A stretch of DNA of 39,970 nucleotides from an uncultured Lachnospiraceae bacterium. GTDB taxonomy: Bacteria > Bacillota > Clostridia > Lachnospirales > Lachnospiraceae. Numbering within the stretch: the first letter of the stretch is position 1; each line of letters opens with the position of its first letter. Made by a program: the position numbers and the translations under genes. Where the stretch lies: contig CATLCV010000024.1 of the NCBI GenBank assembly GCA_949893755.1, forward strand, positions 1 through 39,970, written 5' to 3'. Of this stretch, positions 7,160 to 14,628 are shown piece after piece. The notes below the pieces were generated by a model. It had not been told where the DNA came from. It saw only the letters and a program-made list of their open reading frames with translations, and did not search any database.

Positions 7160-9565
7160 ATGGATAATTTTCGTTCCGTCATGGACTTTGAGTTTGATAC
7201 GAGAAAGATACAGAATACACATTTCCACCAGAATCCGGAGATTCTCTATGTGCTGGAGGGGGCTCTGGAGCTGGAACTTGAATCGGAGACACAGGAGCTG
7301 CAAAAAGGGGAGTTTCTGCTGGTGAACGCGAACAAGCGGCATTCCCTGCGGGAGACGAAGAAGGATCTCCTGATCGTCAGCATCCAGATCAATTTTTCCA
7401 AACTGGTGGAATATCTGGGGACGAACCAGATCCTGTTCTGGTGCAATTCGGCGGCGGATAAGAGCGAAGCCTATGAACAGCTGAAAAAGGTGCTGGACCG
7501 GATGCTGAACCGGTATTATGACAAGGAGCGGGAAGGCGCGCTGTATCTGAACAGCATTTATTATGAGGCGCTGTATCTGCTGACCAGCTATTTTATGATC
7601 AAGGCGGACGACAACCGTCTGAAGGAGCAGGTGTCGCCGGACAATTCCAGGGTGTTTGAGATCCAGAATTATGTGCAGGCCAACTACCAGAAGCAGATCA
7701 GCCTGAATGACCTGGCGAAAAAGCTGTATCTGTCCAATGCCTACCTGTCCAAGTATATCAAGAAGCGGTTTGGTTTAAGCTTTCTGGAGTATGTGAACAA
7801 TATCCGTCTGTTCCATGCGGTGGACGAGCTTTTGTATACAGAGAAGAAGATCACGCGGATCGCGCTGGACAACGGCTTTCCGACCTCGGCGTCCTTTAAT
7901 AAGGCGTTCCGGGACATTTACCATATGACGCCCTCCGCGTACCGGGCCAGCGTGCGGCAGGAGGAACGGGAGGACGGGGACACGGCCGTACAGCAGGAGG
8001 AAGTAGGGCGGCGGGTAAAGGACTATTTGGCGGGAAATGTACCGGTGGAGGATACGGTAGCGGCCAGGAATATGAGCCTCTTCACCGCGGATGCGTCTGA
8101 GACAAAGGAATATATCAAAAACTGGTGTAAGATCATCAATATCGGGAGAGTGGAAGCGCTTCTGGACAGCAGCATGCAGCAGCAGGTCCTTCTCATGCAG
8201 GAGGAGCTGGGCTTTTCCTATGTCCGGATCTGGAACATCTTCGTGGGAGATATGTACGATGAGGATGAGGAGAACGGGTGGCACTACAATTTCAGCCGGG
8301 TGGACCGGGGGCTGGATTTCCTCGTGGACCATAAGCTGAAGCCCTATATCGAGCTGTCCTTCAAACCGATCCATGTCAGCTATACTATCAATTCCACGTT
8401 GGCCCAGAAGGACAACGACATCATTTTCCATGAGCGGGAAAGCTATGAGAAGGTGATGCATGACCTGGCGGCCCATCTGATCAACCGGTACGGGCTGGAT
8501 GAGATCGAGACCTGGTATTTTGAGCTCTGGAAGGATGAGCGGATGAACATGCTGGATGAAAACGGCTGGTATTTCGACTGCTTTGAGATCGGATATGAGG
8601 CTTTGAAGAAGATCTCGCCGAAGATCAGGGTAGGGGGCGCGGGCTTCGCCATGGGGTATGACCGGTATCAGTACCGGGATCTGATCAGCAACTGGAAAAA
8701 ACGGTCGATCCGGCCGGACTTTATCAGCGTGTACGCCTATTCCTATGAACTGATCCAGCAGAATAACATGTATTTCGGGAAGCGCTCGCTGGACCACAAT
8801 TTTGTAAAGAACCAGGTAGATATTTTCAAAAGGATCCTGGCGGAAGAGGATTTTGTGCCCGAAGAGCTGCACATCACGGAGTGGAATTTTACCATTTCCA
8901 ACCGGAACTGCATCAACGACAGCTGCGCCCATGGGGCCTATGTGATGAAAACCTGCATCGAGTCCATTGGAAATGCGGATATGATGGGGTACTGGCACGG
9001 GTCGGATCTTCACACGGAGTTCTATGATACGGAGGGCATCCTGTATGGGGACAACGGGCTGCTGACACGGGACGGGATCAAGAAGCCTTCCTTTTATGCC
9101 TTTCATTTTCTGCATTTTGCCCAGTCCAGGCTGCTGGGAAAGACGGAAAATGCCCTGCTGACCACCAACGGAAGAGGAACCTATTCCATTGTATGCCACA
9201 ACTGCAAGCAGTTCAATTACCGGTATGCCATGAAGGAGGAGAAGGACATCCGGATCGAGGAGATGGATGAGCTGTATGAAGACCTGGATGCGGTCCATCT
9301 GAAATTTGAGATCCAGAATGTGGCTGACGGGGATTACCTGATGCGGGTGTTCTATGTGAACAAGGACAACGGGAGCGTGCAGAATACGTGGAAGGATATG
9401 GAGTATATCCGGAACCTGTCGAAGGGAGAGATCGACTATCTGCGGCGGGCTGCCATGCCGAAGGTGGAGCTGCGCAAGATACGGGTGGAGGACGGTGTGC
9501 TCCGGGTGGAGACGAAGCTTATGGCGCATGAGATCAAGGCGCTGGATATCCGGCTGCAGTATTAA
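7160..9565 (+). CDS. AraC-family regulator fused to a GH39-like (beta-xylosidase) domain, copy 1
   Basis: Protein of 801 residues. A cupin-like sensor domain (about 15-110, HFHQNPEILYVLEG) is followed by a double helix-turn-helix AraC domain (about 166-265, including LAKKLYLSNAYLSKYIKK and ITRIALDNGFPTSASFNKAF) and then a long GH39-type TIM barrel (about 310-800). The glycosidase nucleophile motif ITEWN is present (Glu574). The acid/base motif, normally WNEP, reads WKDE, so Glu is replaced by Asp459. This suggests the barrel binds a sugar or glycoside as a sensor rather than hydrolysing it efficiently. The ATG follows AAGGATAAGG. Its immediate neighbours are not sugar genes, so its targets are unclear. 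A close paralogue lies at 20243. Confidence 0.88.
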   Translation: MDNFRSVMDFEFDTRKIQNTHFHQNPEILYVLEGALELELESETQELQKGEFLLVNANKRHSLRETKKDLLIVSIQINFSKLVEYLGTNQILFWCNSAADKSEAYEQLKKVLDRMLNRYYDKEREGALYLNSIYYEALYLLTSYFMIKADDNRLKEQVSPDNSRVFEIQNYVQANYQKQISLNDLAKKLYLSNAYLSKYIKKRFGLSFLEYVNNIRLFHAVDELLYTEKKITRIALDNGFPTSASFNKAFRDIYHMTPSAYRASVRQEEREDGDTAVQQEEVGRRVKDYLAGNVPVEDTVAARNMSLFTADASETKEYIKNWCKIINIGRVEALLDSSMQQQVLLMQEELGFSYVRIWNIFVGDMYDEDEENGWHYNFSRVDRGLDFLVDHKLKPYIELSFKPIHVSYTINSTLAQKDNDIIFHERESYEKVMHDLAAHLINRYGLDEIETWYFELWKDERMNMLDENGWYFDCFEIGYEALKKISPKIRVGGAGFAMGYDRYQYRDLISNWKKRSIRPDFISVYAYSYELIQQNNMYFGKRSLDHNFVKNQVDIFKRILAEEDFVPEELHITEWNFTISNRNCINDSCAHGAYVMKTCIESIGNADMMGYWHGSDLHTEFYDTEGILYGDNGLLTRDGIKKPSFYAFHFLHFAQSRLLGKTENALLTTNGRGTYSIVCHNCKQFNYRYAMKEEKDIRIEEMDELYEDLDAVHLKFEIQNVADGDYLMRVFYVNKDNGSVQNTWKDMEYIRNLSKGEIDYLRRAAMPKVELRKIRVEDGVLRVETKLMAHEIKALDIRLQY

Positions 9566-9596
9566 AATATAATCTGAAATCGGAGGAATATGAAAA

Positions 9597-9632
9597 AAAC
9601 AGCCCTGTGCATTTGGTGGCTCAGGACTGTTT
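9597..9632. terminator. Bidirectional terminator between convergent genes
   Basis: AAACAGCCCTG pairs with CAGGACTGTTT (one mismatch) with A- and T-rich flanks on the two sides. It sits between the regulator ending at 9565 and the chemoreceptor ending at 9664 on the other strand, and could serve both. Confidence 0.7.
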
Positions 9633-9663
9633 GTTTCTGTCTTAGATCGGATGTTCTGAGGTG

Positions 9664-11367
9664 TCAGCGGTATGTACCGTGCTTCAGCCGGAATCTTCCC
9701 ACCAGGCTCTTCATGAGCTGAGACTGGCCGGACAGCTCCTCGCTGGCCGCGGCGCTTTCCTGGGCGGTCGCGGAGTTGGTCTGCACCACATGGGAGATCT
9801 GTTCGATCCCCATGGAAATCTGGGAAATGGCATCGGCCTGGGTGCTGCTGGCTTCGGAGATCTGGCCGATGATGCCATGCATGGCATTGACGCCTTCCAC
9901 CGCTTGGATCAGGGATCTTGCGGTTTCGTCCGCGATCTGTGTCCCGCTGTTCACTGCCCTGAGAGAATTTTCGATCAGGGAGGCGGTGCTGTGGGACGCT
10001 TCGGCGCTCTTGCTGGCCAGGTTGCGGACCTCGTCGGCAACCACCGCAAAGCCTTTTCCGGCGTCTCCGGCGCGGGCGGCTTCTACCGCGGCATTCAGTG
10101 CAAGGATGTTGGTCTGGAACGCGATATCCTCAATGGTCTTGATGATCTTGCCGATCTCATCGGAGCAATGGCTGATATCATTCATGGCCTGGATCATATC
10201 CTGCATCTTCTGGTTGCTTGTATTCATCTCATCACTGACCGTATCTGCCATGGAATTGGCTTTTCTCGCGTGTTCCGCGTTCTGCTTCACCCGGTTCGAA
10301 ATCTCCGTCACCGTGGCAGCCAGTTCCTCCACGGAGCTGGCCTGTTCCGTTGCGCCCTGGGAGAGTGCCTGCGCCCCGCTGGATACCTGCTCGGAACCGC
10401 TTGCGACCTGTTCGGAGCTGTTGCTGATCTGGAGCAGGGTGTCATTCAGCTTTTCAGAGATCGCGCGGAAGGACTCCAGAAGAGGGCGGAATCCGCCGGT
10501 ATATTCCTCGGCGCATACGGAGTCTATGGTAAAATCTCCGGAAGCCATTTTTGCCAGAAATTTATTTTCATCGTCAATGATGACCTGAAGCTTGCGGATC
10601 AGCTCGCGCACCTGGGTCGAAAGTACGCCCAGCTCATCCCGGGATGTATAAGAAATATCAATATCCAGATCACCCTGGGCCATCCGGGAAGCAGCACGCT
10701 CGATCTCAAATATGGGAAATTTGATCCCGCGTATGATGATAAACGAAAAATAAACGCCGATGATGATCGTGGCAGCCATGATGGCAGCCTGGGCAATGAG
10801 CGCGGTCCTGTAAAGGGAAAAGCTTTCCTGTGTTTCAGTGTCGCTGCCTTCCGTATTATATTCGATGATATCACTGAAAGAGCTGGTCACTGCATTGTAA
10901 AGTCCCACACATTCGCCCTCCAGGATGCTGCGGGCCTGCTCGGTCCTGCCCTGCTTTGCAAGAGCGATCAGCTTCTCATCAGCCTGGTCATACTCAGACC
11001 ATGCCTTTTGAGCGGCTTCATAATAGGAACGCTCTTCTTCATCGATCATCTCTCCGTATTCGGCAAGGAGAGCGCTCATCTCTTCTTTTTCCTTCTGCAG
11101 ATACTGCAGACTTGATTCTTTACCTTCGGAAGAAATGGCGGTGAGATATCCCAGCTCGTTGAGGCGTATATTGGAAATGGTCGTATCCATCTCCCTGGCC
11201 GTATCGATGCTGGGCATCCAGCTTGTGGAAATATCACTGGCCTTGTCGTTCAACCGGCCCATCAGATTGAAGGACATCCCTCCGATCAGCAGCATGCCGA
11301 TCAGCGCGACTCCAACGAGGACATAGAGCTTCTGGCTGATTTTTAAATTCTGGATCACTTTTTTCAT
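9664..11367 (-). CDS. Methyl-accepting chemotaxis protein
   Basis: Chemoreceptor of 567 residues. A first membrane segment lies near residues 15-33, then a periplasm-facing four-helix-bundle ligand domain (4HB_MCP type, about 35-185), a second membrane segment near 190-215, a HAMP linker and a long signalling coiled coil. The hairpin tip contains the conserved [20 protein letters not shown]-type sequence followed by [20 protein letters not shown]. There is no C-terminal NWETF-like tail for CheR binding. The ATG follows AAGGAGAC. No other chemotaxis gene is in the window, so it is an orphan receptor. Its ligand cannot be predicted. Confidence 0.95.
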   Translation of the reverse strand: MKKVIQNLKISQKLYVLVGVALIGMLLIGGMSFNLMGRLNDKASDISTSWMPSIDTAREMDTTISNIRLNELGYLTAISSEGKESSLQYLQKEKEEMSALLAEYGEMIDEEERSYYEAAQKAWSEYDQADEKLIALAKQGRTEQARSILEGECVGLYNAVTSSFSDIIEYNTEGSDTETQESFSLYRTALIAQAAIMAATIIIGVYFSFIIIRGIKFPIFEIERAASRMAQGDLDIDISYTSRDELGVLSTQVRELIRKLQVIIDDENKFLAKMASGDFTIDSVCAEEYTGGFRPLLESFRAISEKLNDTLLQISNSSEQVASGSEQVSSGAQALSQGATEQASSVEELAATVTEISNRVKQNAEHARKANSMADTVSDEMNTSNQKMQDMIQAMNDISHCSDEIGKIIKTIEDIAFQTNILALNAAVEAARAGDAGKGFAVVADEVRNLASKSAEASHSTASLIENSLRAVNSGTQIADETARSLIQAVEGVNAMHGIIGQISEASSTQADAISQISMGIEQISHVVQTNSATAQESAAASEELSGQSQLMKSLVGRFRLKHGTYR

Positions 11368-11509
11368 CTTCGTAGTCTCCTTATGTAAAAAATTGAGCCT
11401 TGATCTTCTCCCTTTTCACGAAACGGATCATAGGTGAAAACCCATAAATATATCGACATTTCTATGTGATTTCATAAGAAACGGCAGGCTGAATTTTTAT
11501 GCCGAAATA

Positions 11510-11884
11510 CTAGAGGAGCGCCGCGGCGTACGCGACGGCATAATCCGTGTCATAGGAAAGGGAGATCAGGATCCGGGAGATTCCTTTTTGCTCCGCCAGC
11601 CTCAGGGCATTTCCGTGAAGGGTGACTGTGGGCTGGCCGTTCTCATTTTCCAGAATCTCGATCTCATTGAGCCTGATGTCATTTCCATAAATGTTCAGGG
11701 CCTTAAAGACCGCTTCCTTGCCGGAAAATCTGGTGGCAAAGCTGTTTTGCGGAACAGGGCGGGAGGTGATCAGGGCAATTTCCTTCGGGGTATAGGTTTT
11801 TCGGACAAACGGGTCGTTTAAATCGGCTGTGCCGGAGGCGATGCTGCTGATCTTTAAAATATCGGTTCCGATTCCATAGATCAT
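11510..11884 (-). CDS. acpS: Holo-[acyl-carrier-protein] synthase
   Basis: Transfers 4'-phosphopantetheine from coenzyme A to a serine of acyl carrier proteins. It has 124 residues, normal for AcpS. Magnesium-binding residues are present: Asp8 in GIGTDI and Glu57 in FSGKEAVFKAL. The ATG at 11884 is preceded by AGGAAG at ten bases; an upstream in-frame start at 11941 lacks support. It is co-oriented with the chemoreceptor but separated by 142 bases. A gene for a divergent ACP lies 4.6 kb away on the other strand, so the two could work together, although AcpS is also a housekeeping enzyme. Confidence 0.93.
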   Translation of the reverse strand: MIYGIGTDILKISSIASGTADLNDPFVRKTYTPKEIALITSRPVPQNSFATRFSGKEAVFKALNIYGNDIRLNEIEILENENGQPTVTLHGNALRLAEQKGISRILISLSYDTDYAVAYAAALL

Positions 11885-12046
11885 GATGGAGACACTTCCT
11901 TTCTGCAGAGTGGTTAGGAGCTGTAGAAAAAGAACTGACACAACTCCTTATTCATATCTTATATTGCCGGGTTGGGAAAAACAAGTAAAAAAATTTCCAG
12001 CTGTGCGGTTGCTGATTCATTTGCAAAAAAAATAAGTTTCCATGAA

Positions 12047-12142
12047 ATTATCCTGAGAAAACGTGTAAATTATAGAAAATTATCCTGAGAAAACGTGAAA
12101 ATATGGAGAGAATATCTTGAGAATATGTGAAAATGTGATAAA
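12047..12142 (+). repeat. Three tandem 32-bp repeats ahead of the DUF4143 ATPase gene
   Basis: Units start at 12047, 12079 and 12111 with an exact 32-bp period, about three helical turns. The first two share ATTATCCTGAGAAAACGTG; the third reads TATCTTGAGAATATGTG at the same place. The third unit supplies the -35 box (TTGAGA) of the downstream promoter. Tandem sites on one face of the helix at a promoter usually bind a repressor or activator cooperatively. The remainder of the 311-nt gap between acpS and the ATPase gene contains no further feature that I can support. Confidence 0.75.
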
Positions 12143-12144
12143 AT
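12117..12144 (+). promoter_or_regulatory. Promoter of the DUF4143 ATPase gene
   Basis: TTGAGA at 12117-12122, a 16-bp spacer and TAAAAT at 12139-12144, 51 bases before the start codon. The -35 lies inside the third 32-bp repeat, so occupancy of the repeats would affect polymerase binding directly. Confidence 0.6.
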
Positions 12145-12195
12145 AGAGGTGATATCAGAAGAATAACTGAAAAATGTATCAGCAGGGAGGAACAT

Positions 12196-13539
12196 ATGGA
12201 ACTAAAAAGGAAGGCATATCATAAACTGCTGGAATGGAAAAAAAAATCAGACGGAGAAACCGCTATGCTGATCGAAGGGGCAAGGCGGGTAGGCAAAAGC
12301 TTTTTGGCTTTGCAGTTCGCAAGAAAAGAGTATGAATCTTTTCTATATATAGACTTTGCCAATCTGAAGGACAATGTACTGGACGTTTTTGAGGCGGATA
12401 AGACGGACTTTGACACATTTTTTATGAAATTGAGTCTGCTGTACGGCGTTAGGCTGATACGGAGAAAGTCTTGTGTGATCTTCGATGAAGTGCAGATGTA
12501 TCCGCCGGCGCGGCAGCTGATCAAATATCTTGTGGCAGACGGACGCTACGACTATATTGAGACCGGCTCACTGATCAGCATCCGGCAAAATATTGAAAAT
12601 ATTGTAATCCCCTCTGAGGAAGAACGCATGTCCTTATGTCCCTTTGATTTTGAAGAATTTCTTGATGCAATGGGGGAAGGGATTTTATCGGACTATATCC
12701 GGGAGTGCTTTGACAAGAAACAGATGATGGGAGAGGCTTTACATCGAAAAGCAATGAATCTGTTTCGGCAGTATATGATCGTCGGAGGGATGCCGCAGGC
12801 ATTGGTGAAATATGTGGAGACAAAAGATTTAGAAGCCGTGAGCGCTGTGAAGCAGCGAATCCTGCAGTTATATCGTGAAGATATCCCCAAATTTGCCAGA
12901 GGCTATGAGAGCAGGGTGAGAGCAATATTTGATGAGATACCGGAACAGCTGACAAAGCATGAGAAAAAATTTAAGCTGGCCTCTCTGGGGAAGCATGCGC
13001 GGATGAGAGAATACGAAGATTCATTTATGTGGCTGGAAGAGTCAAAGGTGGTAAATCATTGCTATCTGTCTACGGAGCCCAGTGTAGGGATCTATCTGAA
13101 TACAGACCGGGCCTGTATGAAATGCTATATGGGAGATACAGGCCTTCTGATCACACAGGCATGCGATACAGGAACGGCTGTAGAGGAAGAAGTCCTGAAG
13201 GCGATCATGTTTGACAGGGTCGGGATCAATGAAGGGATGTTTTTGGAAAATGTCGTGGCACAGATGCTTGTGGCATCTGAACACCACCTGTTTTTCTATT
13301 CGAAAACAGACAAAAAAGATTTCCACAATAATATAGAAATTGATTTTTTGATCAGGGATAAGAAAAAAATCTGTCCGATCGAGGTGAAATCAGATTCGTA
13401 TAAAAAGCATACATCACTGGATCGTTTTATGGAAAAATACAGTGCCAGATTAGGAACGGCATATATTGTGTATACGAAAGACCTTCGAAAGGACGGGAAT
13501 ATCCTCTGTATTCCTGTGTACATGACAGGTTATCTATAA
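12196..13539 (+). CDS. ATP-binding protein, AAA_14 with C-terminal DUF4143 domain
   Basis: Protein of 447 residues. The P-loop is GARRVGKS (Lys34) and the Walker B strand reads CVIFDEVQ (Asp97, Glu98). The middle has the family pattern ETGSLI followed by PFDFEEFLDAMG. The C-terminal DUF4143 part carries a PD-(D/E)XK-like set: Asp383 in IEIDFLI, Glu396 and Lys398 in PIEVKSDS. The ATG follows CAGGGAGGAAC. Such genes are widespread, usually single, and often part of accessory DNA; the function is unproven, with nuclease or toxin-antitoxin-like roles suggested for relatives. The A+T-rich promoter region with three repeats suggests tight control. It stands alone between two transcription stops. 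Confidence 0.9.
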   Translation: MELKRKAYHKLLEWKKKSDGETAMLIEGARRVGKSFLALQFARKEYESFLYIDFANLKDNVLDVFEADKTDFDTFFMKLSLLYGVRLIRRKSCVIFDEVQMYPPARQLIKYLVADGRYDYIETGSLISIRQNIENIVIPSEEERMSLCPFDFEEFLDAMGEGILSDYIRECFDKKQMMGEALHRKAMNLFRQYMIVGGMPQALVKYVETKDLEAVSAVKQRILQLYREDIPKFARGYESRVRAIFDEIPEQLTKHEKKFKLASLGKHARMREYEDSFMWLEESKVVNHCYLSTEPSVGIYLNTDRACMKCYMGDTGLLITQACDTGTAVEEEVLKAIMFDRVGINEGMFLENVVAQMLVASEHHLFFYSKTDKKDFHNNIEIDFLIRDKKKICPIEVKSDSYKKHTSLDRFMEKYSARLGTAYIVYTKDLRKDGNILCIPVYMTGYL

Positions 13540-13547
13540 TAACAATG

Positions 13548-13627
13548 TATGCAGAAAGACTGCCAGTAGCAAGCTTTTTGTATACCAACGTATGCAGAAA
13601 GGCTGCCAGTGGCAGGCTTTCTGCATA
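13548..13627. terminator. Two tandem symmetric hairpins (terminators)
   Basis: Two versions of one hairpin, 43 bp apart. The first (13548-13584) pairs TATGCAGAAAG with CTTTTTGTATA and has a T-rich right arm. The second (13591-13627) is almost perfect, pairing TATGCAGAAAGGCTGCC with GGCAGGCTTTCTGCATA around AGT. They lie right after the DUF4143 gene and before the TetR gene. Confidence 0.7.
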
Positions 13628-13669
13628 GGAACAGTCTGTTGAAAAGTGTTTACACAAAGGAGAATGACC

Positions 13670-14350
13670 ATGCAGGAAACGATTTCTAACGCAAAGGGCT
13701 CCAAGTCGGAGCAGACAAGGAAACGGATCGAGCAGACCTATCTGAACCTGATCTTTGAAAAGAAATGGGACAGGATCACGGTAAAGGAGCTCTGCTCCCG
13801 GGCCAATATCACCAGGGGGACATTTTACCAGTATTACGGCGACATCTATGAACTCATGGAACAGATCCAGGGCTCCATCCTGGAGGAGATGTCCCGGAAG
13901 TATCAGGAGATGTCCGGGGATCCAGGACCTAAGTTCCGGATCGAAGAATTTATTGAAAAATATGATGTGGAGCCGCCGCCGCTTTTGCTGTTCTGGTTTG
14001 ATTTCTGCAGGACCCATAAGACAGCCATGGAGGCGCTGCTGGATCCCCACAACGGCGATCCCTATTTCGTAAAAAAACTGAAAAATATATTGAACGATTA
14101 CATTGAAGCCATGATGGACAATGACGGGCTGCCGCGGGACGAGCTGCGGGGGTATTTTGTCAAGACCGTTGCGGAGCTGCATTTTCTCTCTGCCCGGCTC
14201 TGGCTGGAATCGGAGGGGGAAAATGCCCTGTCCGCGGATGAGGTGGTGAACCTTCTGAACACCATGCGGGTCGGGGCAGGCTACCTGACCTATAAGCGGC
14301 ATTGCGTAAATAGCGATACCGTGCGGCGGATAGATCTGCCGCAAGCATAA
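13670..14350 (+). CDS. TetR/AcrR-family transcriptional regulator
   Basis: Regulator of 226 residues. The N-terminal DNA-binding domain has the TetR pattern: TRKRIEQTYLNLIFEKKWDRITVKEL, then CSRANITRGTFYQYYGDIYELME (helix-turn-helix about 36-57). The C-terminal ligand and dimer domain is variable and contains PPPLLLFWFDFCRTHK, as in the TetR_C type found in Lachnospiraceae. The ATG at 13670 follows AAAGGAG at seven bases; ATG 13664 is too close. It is followed by its own terminator and then by the hydrolase operon. Two inverted repeats upstream of that operon (14440-14480) are candidate operators for it. The inducer is unknown. Confidence 0.9.
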   Translation: MQETISNAKGSKSEQTRKRIEQTYLNLIFEKKWDRITVKELCSRANITRGTFYQYYGDIYELMEQIQGSILEEMSRKYQEMSGDPGPKFRIEEFIEKYDVEPPPLLLFWFDFCRTHKTAMEALLDPHNGDPYFVKKLKNILNDYIEAMMDNDGLPRDELRGYFVKTVAELHFLSARLWLESEGENALSADEVVNLLNTMRVGAGYLTYKRHCVNSDTVRRIDLPQA

Positions 14351-14360
14351 CTGAGAAAAA

Positions 14361-14420
14361 GGCGGGGGCTGTTTTTCCAGATGCTCGGGGAGAGCATGCC
14401 TGGAAGACCGCCCCTTTTTT
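14361..14420 (+). terminator. Terminator of the TetR gene
   Basis: A long stem: GGCGGG pairs with CCGCCC outside, and TTCCAGATGCTC pairs with GAGCATGCCTGGAA inside with a bulge. CTTTTTTG follows. Confidence 0.85.
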
Positions 14421-14439
14421 GCTTTCGTTAGACACATTT

Positions 14440-14514
14440 TTCAAATCTGTACAATTTGAACACAAACAGGAAAAGTGTTCTGTTGTTTTTCGTCTTATTT
14501 CCCTAAAATAAAAT
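14440..14514 (+). promoter_or_regulatory. Operator-like inverted repeats and promoter of the hydrolase operon
   Basis: Two adjoining perfect inverted repeats: TTCAAAT (14440-14446) with ATTTGAA (14454-14460), and GAACAC (14458-14463) with GTGTTC (14475-14480). A weak promoter follows: TTGTTT at 14483-14488, 15 bp, TAAAAT at 14504-14509. The repeats lie just upstream of the -35, where an activator or a repressor could act. TetR (13670) and the AraC-GH39 proteins are the candidate binders. Further on, an open frame from GTG 14546 to TGA 14611 (22 codons, ending RLRTGSK) overlaps the leader; it may be a relic. Confidence 0.45.
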
Positions 14515-14628
14515 CAGAAAGAAAAACCGATCAGCAGGGCAGGAGGTGATCCGCAAGATCGAACCGGATCAGCTGACGATCCATATGCGCCTGCGGACCG
14601 GCAGCAAATGAATAGGAGGTTTCCAGAC

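Noticed and set aside
7775-9529. 584-residue minus-strand open frame opposite the AraC-GH39 gene
   Set aside because: Antisense shadow rich in His, Pro and Leu; the plus strand encodes clear domains.
9590-9721. Small ORF starting MKKTALCIWW with a GGAGG site after the first AraC-GH39 gene
   Set aside because: It runs through the terminator hairpin and the 3' end of the chemoreceptor on the other strand; the peptide shows no family pattern.
9661-11115. 484-residue plus-strand open frame opposite the chemoreceptor
   Set aside because: Antisense shadow of the repetitive coiled-coil coding region.
11440-11462. SigmaD-like element (CGATAT) upstream of the chemoreceptor
   Set aside because: No TAAA box at the correct distance, so a flagellar-type promoter cannot be supported.
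14546-14611. 22-codon GTG-started frame in the leader of the hydrolase operon
   Set aside because: The GTG overlaps its own putative ribosome binding site; it looks more like a chance frame or a relic than a gene.
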